A stretch of DNA of 49,180 nucleotides, taken from assembly GCA_031551255.1 (NCBI GenBank), contig JAVBNW010000103.1, positions 1-49,180 of the forward strand. Direction: 5' to 3'. The notes beneath the pieces are model-generated. The model saw only the letters and a program-made list of their open reading frames with translations, was not told the origin of the DNA and did not search any database. The DNA comes from JAVBNW01 sp031551255. GTDB lineage: Bacteria; Bacillota; Clostridia; Christensenellales; UBA1750. Positions 45,085 through 49,180 of this stretch are shown piece by piece (within the stretch, counting starts at the first letter, position 1; each line of letters opens with the position of its first letter). Position numbers and translations under genes: made by a program.

Positions 45085-45642
45085 ATGAAGCGAAGAGAAA
45101 TCGTGCTCGCCGCCGTATGCGTATCCATGACGGGCCTTTGCATTTTGCTGGGCGTAATGCTCGCCGCGAGCTACCGCGCCATCGAAACCCTTGAACAGGC
45201 GGCCGGGCGCGATGCGGATTTGCTGCGGCAGTTGGAAGCCGCCGCGTCTGTATACCGGATCGGCGAACCGACGCCGGACGGCGAAGAAGGGCGGCTTGAT
45301 CGGGAATACCGGGCGGCCATGGCCGAGTGGTCGGGCAATACCTTGGAGGGCGTAGCCATCAATCTATCCTTCGGCGATCAGTGGAAAGAAGAGATGGATG
45401 CCTACTACCGGCTGCTTAATGACGCTCTTCATGAAGACAGGCGGCAGTGGCTCGCCTCCTCGCAAGAAGCCTGGGAAGTGCGGGCGAATATAGACGAGGA
45501 GCTTGCATGGCAGGTCGCCGATCAAGACCATCACGGCGGCACGATTATGAAGCTGATCGAATCCCAAATCTATCTGGATCGCTACCGTACCAGGGCGAAA
45601 CAGCTGATGGAACTCTATGGCAATTTCACGAGTGGAATATAA
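45085..45642 (+). CDS. Membrane-anchored protein between ruvC and ruvA, unknown
   Basis: A 185-residue protein with an N-terminal helix (IVLAAVCVSMTGLCILLGVM, residues ~5-24) and a soluble, acidic, helical remainder with no Cys lipobox. ALHEDRRQWLASSQEAWEVR suggests a DUF1311/LprI-like lysozyme-inhibitor type of fold: such proteins have YW/AW-rich helices, but the usual paired cysteines are missing here, so the match is weak. The start is ATG at 45085 with GAGG 6 bases before it; ATG at 45073 is an alternative. It lies 34 bases after ruvC and 37 before ruvA, so it is co-transcribed. Confidence 0.72.
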   Translation: MKRREIVLAAVCVSMTGLCILLGVMLAASYRAIETLEQAAGRDADLLRQLEAAASVYRIGEPTPDGEEGRLDREYRAAMAEWSGNTLEGVAINLSFGDQWKEEMDAYYRLLNDALHEDRRQWLASSQEAWEVRANIDEELAWQVADQDHHGGTIMKLIESQIYLDRYRTRAKQLMELYGNFTSGI

Positions 45643-45679
45643 ACCTTCAATTTATGATGTGGCGCGAAAGGAAACCGGC

Positions 45680-46273
45680 ATGATCGCTTTTTTGGAAGGC
45701 ACCGTCGAGGAGAAGACCGCGGACTCGCTGACGCTCAACGTGGGCGGCGTCGGTTTTCTGGTGCGCACCAACGTCAACACGCTGTCCCGCGCGGGGCAGC
45801 GCGGCGAGAGATTCCGGGTGCTTACTACTTTAATCGTGCGCGAGGACGCGATGGAGCTTTTCGGCTTCGCCACCCGCGAGGAGAGCGAGATGTTTACCCG
45901 GCTCACCGGCATATCCGGCATCGGCCCGCGCACCGCGCAGGGGCTCTTGTCGGCGCTGACCCCGGCGGATATCGCCATCGCCGTCATGACGGGGGACGCG
46001 AAGGCGCTCGCCCGCGCGCCGGGCATCGGGCCTAAGACCGCGCAGAGGATGATCCTGGAGCTGAAGGATAAGGTAGGGCAGGAGGATCTCGCCGGGGGCG
46101 GTACGGTGACGGCCGACGTCGCCTCCGGGCCGGTGCAGGAGGCCATTTTGGCGCTGATGGCGCTTGGCTACACCTCCGCCGAGGCCGCCGCCGCCGCGCA
46201 GGCCGTGCGTTCCCAGGCAGATAAGCCCGATCAGCTCGTGTTGCTCGCGCTGCGCAAGCTGGGCGGCGCTTAG
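45680..46273 (+). CDS. ruvA: Holliday junction branch migration protein RuvA
   Basis: A 197-residue protein that binds four-way junctions and loads RuvB. Domain I starts MIAFLEGTVEEK; domain II holds two helix-hairpin-helix motifs, GISGIGPRTAQGLL and APGIGPKTAQRMI; domain III (~150-197), with AILALMALGYTSAEA, contacts RuvB. The start is ATG at 45680 with AAAGGA upstream. The stop codon is the first three bases of the palindromic element that follows. RuvB is 319 bases away, unusually far. Confidence 0.96.
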   Translation: MIAFLEGTVEEKTADSLTLNVGGVGFLVRTNVNTLSRAGQRGERFRVLTTLIVREDAMELFGFATREESEMFTRLTGISGIGPRTAQGLLSALTPADIAIAVMTGDAKALARAPGIGPKTAQRMILELKDKVGQEDLAGGGTVTADVASGPVQEAILALMALGYTSAEAAAAAQAVRSQADKPDQLVLLALRKLGGA

Positions 46274-46548
46274 GGTAGCGGGAACCGAACCCCATGCGGT
46301 TTTCCGGGGCAGGAAACGCGGTATGGCATCGTTGCCGCCGCTCGGAGTGGCCCTGCCACGCCATCGCGGCGTCGTCTTGCCCTGCCGCGCCCCTGCCCCG
46401 GAAAACTCTTCGACCCCAAACCGCCTTGTGAGGATGCGGTTCAAGGAGGAAGAGGGAGGCATAGCAACGCCTATTCCGACCGATGCTGACGATTAAATGC
46501 GCCTCGCAAGGGGTTTTGGGGCGCATGGGTTCGAATTCCGCTACCCTA
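46271..46548. repeat. Nested palindromic element between ruvA and ruvB
   Basis: The outer arms pair over 27-29 bases: left 46271-46299 begins TAGGGTAGCGG, and the right arm ends CCGCTACCCTA at 46548; most inner bases (CGAA.CCCATGCG) match too. Inside, TTTTCCGGGGCAGG (46300-46313) and CCTGCCCCGGAAAA (46392-46405) form a perfect 14-bp stem. Further stems are AACCGC/GCGGTT (46419-46441), AGGC/GCCT (46457-46472) and TGCGCC/GGCGCA (46498-46525). There is no coding frame of note. It could be a MITE-like insertion or a folded RNA made within the ruv transcript. The ruvA stop lies in the left arm. Confidence 0.65.
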
Positions 46549-46592
46549 ACCGGCCCGCCCACCCATTGCCGCGATGAAACGAGGGAAAACCC

Positions 46593-47630
46593 ATGCAGGA
46601 CGACCGCATCATCACCTCCGGCTACCAGCCTGAAGACGATCAGCTCGAGCAGACGCTGCGCCCGCGCAACCTTTCACAATACATCGGCCAGCGCGCGGTG
46701 AAGGATTCGCTTTCTATTTATATGGAGGCGGCGAAGCTTCGGCGCGAGCCGCTGGATCACCTTTTGCTGTACGGCCCGCCGGGCCTTGGCAAGACCACCC
46801 TCGCGGGCATCATTGCCGCCGAGATGGGCGCGCAGATGCGCATGACCTCAGGCCCGGCCATCGAGCGGCCGGGGGATTTGGCGAGCATACTGACCAACCT
46901 CAACACCGGAGACGTATTGTTCGTGGATGAGATCCACCGTCTTTCGCGCACGGTGGAGGAGGTTTTGTACCCCGCCATGGAGGATTTTGCGCTGGATATC
47001 ATCATCGGCAAAGGGCCGTCGGCGCGCTCCATCCGGCTGGATCTTCCTAAGTTTACGTTGGTGGGCGCGACCACTCGTGCAGGCATGATGACCAACCCGC
47101 TCAGGGATAGGTTCGGCATTACGTTCCGGCTGGAGCCCTATACAATAGAAGATCTGACCAAAGTGGTGTCCCAGTCGGCGGGGGTATTAAAGATCGCCAT
47201 CGACGAGGAGGGGGCGCGGGAAATCGCCCGCCGCTCGCGCGGAACCCCGCGCATCGCCAACCGGATGCTCAAGCGGGTGCGCGATTACGCGACTGTGCGC
47301 GCGGACGGCGAGATCACCCGGGATGTCGCGTTCGAGGGACTCAACATGCTGGCGGTGGATCCGCTGGGGCTAGATAACGTAGACCGCAACGTGCTGGGCG
47401 CGATGATGCAAAAATTCGGCGGCGGGCCGGTGGGGCTTGACACCCTCGCGGCCGCCACCGGCGAGGACGCGGGCACGATCGAGGATGTATACGAGCCGTA
47501 CCTTCTGCAGCTCGGCTTCATTATGCGCACGCCGCGCGGGCGCGTCGCGACCCCGCTCGCGTACAAGCACATGGGGCTTACGCCCCCACCCGCGAACGGT
47601 TCGGAGGGGCAGACCGCGCTGCTGGATTGA
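46593..47630 (+). CDS. ruvB: Holliday junction branch migration helicase RuvB
   Basis: A 345-residue AAA+ motor. Walker A GPPGLGKTT lies near 61, Walker B VDEIHRL near 111, the sensor 1 region GATTRAG near 160, the arginine finger in NPLRDRFG near 171, and the C-terminal winged-helix domain ends with FIMRTPRGRVATPLAY. All key residues are present. The start is ATG at 46593 with GAGGG upstream. It drives branch migration with RuvA. Confidence 0.98.
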   Translation: MQDDRIITSGYQPEDDQLEQTLRPRNLSQYIGQRAVKDSLSIYMEAAKLRREPLDHLLLYGPPGLGKTTLAGIIAAEMGAQMRMTSGPAIERPGDLASILTNLNTGDVLFVDEIHRLSRTVEEVLYPAMEDFALDIIIGKGPSARSIRLDLPKFTLVGATTRAGMMTNPLRDRFGITFRLEPYTIEDLTKVVSQSAGVLKIAIDEEGAREIARRSRGTPRIANRMLKRVRDYATVRADGEITRDVAFEGLNMLAVDPLGLDNVDRNVLGAMMQKFGGGPVGLDTLAAATGEDAGTIEDVYEPYLLQLGFIMRTPRGRVATPLAYKHMGLTPPPANGSEGQTALLD

Positions 47631-47696
47631 TTTATGGTGGTTTCGCGCGGCCTGCCGCCGCGCTGTGATTCCATCAAACGCAAAGGAGGAGGACGC

Positions 47697-48863
47697 ATGG
47701 CGAGAAAGACCTTAAACTTCGGCATGATCGGCTACAAATTTATGGGCAGGGCGCATTCGCAGGCGCTGAGCAGGGTGGGCATGCATTTCGACTTGGATGC
47801 GGACGTGCGCATGCGCGCAATCTGCGGGCGGGATGAGGCCTGGCTGCGCCAAAATGCCGGCAAGCTGGGCTGGGAAGAGGTGGAGACCGACTACCGCAAG
47901 CTGGTATCCCGCGCGGATATCGATTGCGTAGACATCACCGCCACCAGCTACCTACACAAGGAAATGTGCATCGCCGCCGCCGAAGCGGGCAAGCACATCC
48001 TGTGCGAAAAGCCTTTGGCTACCACGCTCGCCGACGCGCGGGCCATCGTTGCGGCGGTTACGAAGGCGGGTGTCAAGCATCAGGTGGGCTTTAATTACCG
48101 CTTTACCCCGGCGGTGGTGCTCATCAAAAACATGATCCAGCAGGGGAGACTCGGCAAGATCTTCCACTTCCGCGGCTTCTATTTGCAGGATTATATCATC
48201 GATCCGGATTTCCCCAAGGTATGGCGGCTGGATAAGTCCATCGCGGGCTCGGGCTCGCACGGCGATCTGAACGCGCACGTGATCGACTGCGCGCGCTACC
48301 TGGTGGGCGAGCTCGCCGAGGTGATCGGCATGAGCGAGACGTTCGTGAAGGAGCGCCCGATCGTGGAGCGCATGGAGGGGCTGTCCGGCAAGGCGGCCGA
48401 CGACGCGCCGCGCGGCACGGTGGATGTGGACGACGCGACACTTTTTCTGACCCGCTTTGAAAACGGGGCTCTCGGTTCGTTTGAAGCCACCCGCTTCGCG
48501 CAGGGGCATAAGAACGATATGTATTTCGAGATCAATGGCTCGAAGGGTTCGGTTAAGTTCGTGTTCGAGCGGATGAACGAAATACAGTACTTCGATGCGG
48601 GAGTGGATTCCGGCGTGCAGGGCTGGTCGACCATCCAGGTATCGGAAGGTATCCACCCGTATTGGTCGCATTGGTGGCCCGCCGGGCACGTGATCGGCTA
48701 CGACGAGACGTTCGTGCACGAGATCTACGAGTTCATCCAATCCGTCGCCAACGACCGCCCGTGCGCGCCGGATTTTTACGACGGCCTGAAGGTGGCGCAA
48801 ATTCTCGAGGCGGTCGACCGCTCCATCGACACCCGCGCGTGGGTGAATGTGCAAGACGTATAA
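47697..48863 (+). CDS. Gfo/Idh/MocA-family oxidoreductase
   Basis: A 388-residue NAD(P)-dependent dehydrogenase. The N-terminal Rossmann part starts LNFGMIGYKFMGRAHSQAL (a variant of the usual GxGxxG), has CEKPLA near 103 with the conserved Lys, and the C-terminal part carries GSGSHGDLNAHVIDCARYL near 185, with the Asp/His catalytic pair of the family. Such enzymes oxidise sugars or inositols. The start is ATG at 47697 behind AAAGGAGGA. It lies 66 bases after ruvB, so it may be read from that transcript or its own. The exact sugar cannot be told. Confidence 0.9.
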   Translation: MARKTLNFGMIGYKFMGRAHSQALSRVGMHFDLDADVRMRAICGRDEAWLRQNAGKLGWEEVETDYRKLVSRADIDCVDITATSYLHKEMCIAAAEAGKHILCEKPLATTLADARAIVAAVTKAGVKHQVGFNYRFTPAVVLIKNMIQQGRLGKIFHFRGFYLQDYIIDPDFPKVWRLDKSIAGSGSHGDLNAHVIDCARYLVGELAEVIGMSETFVKERPIVERMEGLSGKAADDAPRGTVDVDDATLFLTRFENGALGSFEATRFAQGHKNDMYFEINGSKGSVKFVFERMNEIQYFDAGVDSGVQGWSTIQVSEGIHPYWSHWWPAGHVIGYDETFVHEIYEFIQSVANDRPCAPDFYDGLKVAQILEAVDRSIDTRAWVNVQDV

Positions 48864-48893
48864 GCGATTGCGATTTTTGCCAATTGTCACCCA

Positions 48894-48915
48894 AAATGCC
48901 TGTATTCGGGCATTT
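48894..48915 (+). terminator. Hairpin after the oxidoreductase gene
   Basis: AAATGCC (48894-48900), tgtattcg, GGCATTT (48909-48915). The T run is only three bases, inside the stem end, so termination would be modest. Confidence 0.45.
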
Positions 48916-49180
48916 CAGACTAATGACAAAGGCAGCAACGAAAAACAACGATGCAAGAAGCAGAAAACGTTTGTATTTTGCATTCCTGCTGGGGGCGCGG
49001 GGCCGGGGCCCCGCATTAAAGAGCCGGAAGGCCAGTGAGCGACCTGCGGCAATCGACCTTAGGAGATTACCGCAGGTATTCGCCAACTGCAAGGTGTACG
49101 GCTGCAGGCTCATGCTCATACCTGCTGGTGCGCAAGCCCGGCCGGAAATGACGCAAGACGTGGTGAGCGTGAGCGAGACG
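48916..49180. other. Intergenic end of window with GC-rich hairpins
   Basis: No gene is seen. A GC-rich self-complementary run GCGGGGCCGGGGCCCCGC lies near 48997-49015. A perfect 8-bp stem ACCTGCGG / CCGCAGGT spans 49042-49077. A small RNA or leader of a downstream gene is possible, but there is no promoter evidence. Confidence 0.35.

Noticed and set aside
46522..46548. tRNA or tmRNA 3' end (GGGTTCGAAT followed by an acceptor-like strand)
   Set aside because: The base closing the T loop is wrong, no anticodon or D arm precedes it, and the matching outer strand lies about 220 bases away. The TTCGAA is explained by the inverted repeat.

Overview
The window looks like chromosomal DNA of a fairly GC-rich member of the Clostridia. 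Reasons: strong AGGAGG-type ribosome sites, TTGACA/TATAAT-type promoters with 17-base spacers, TTG and GTG starts, Gram-positive-style ECF transporter modules, and a backbone with argG-argH and ruvC-ruvA-ruvB. A Christensenellales-like gut organism is possible, but the sequence alone does not settle this.

Bases 124-40199 are an accessory transport island built from four paralogous cassettes. Each has two half-size ABC proteins of exporter fold plus an ECF module: an MptD/Trep_Strep-type S component, EcfT, and a two-domain EcfA ATPase. Cassette A (124-8372, mostly minus) adds a nitroreductase-like protein, is divergent from an AraC regulator, and has its EcfA fused in frame to one ABC half. 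Cassettes B (11636-19074) and C (19089-26662) share the order ABC-ABC-S-T-A and are divergent from AraC regulators. Cassette D (33367-40199, plus) has a TetR gene upstream and carries an L-2-amino-thiazoline-4-carboxylate hydrolase-like gene. Between them lie a MATE exporter with a small membrane ORF and a carboxyl-type methyltransferase (8408-10824), a MacB/FtsX-type ABC pair with a methyltransferase and a TetR (27964-32454), and a Cys-rich protein with a membrane protein behind the cassette C AraC gene (26659-27667).

Six transport promoters in this island carry the same palindrome, GTTAG-N6-CTAAC, usually a few bases downstream of the -10 box. In cassettes A-C it lies between two divergent promoters, so one trans-acting repressor probably controls the whole island. 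Known relatives point to metallophore chemistry: YbtP/YbtQ and IrtAB are exporter-fold proteins that import siderophores, and the AraC proteins resemble PchR/YbtA. My best reading, an inference, is a metal- or siderophore-responsive island in which exporter-fold pairs and ECF modules work together and cassette-specific enzymes (nitroreductase, thiazoline hydrolase) process the cargo.

From 40.2 to 41.2 kb the DNA is gene-poor and AT-richer, with strong hairpins and decayed coding scraps. After this come a small four-helix membrane protein, argH and argG (minus), ruvC, an unknown anchored protein, ruvA and ruvB (plus), and a Gfo/Idh/MocA oxidoreductase. A 278-bp nested-palindrome element sits between ruvA and ruvB, and its left arm contains the ruvA stop codon. 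I found no tRNA, rRNA, CRISPR array, integrase or intact insertion sequence.
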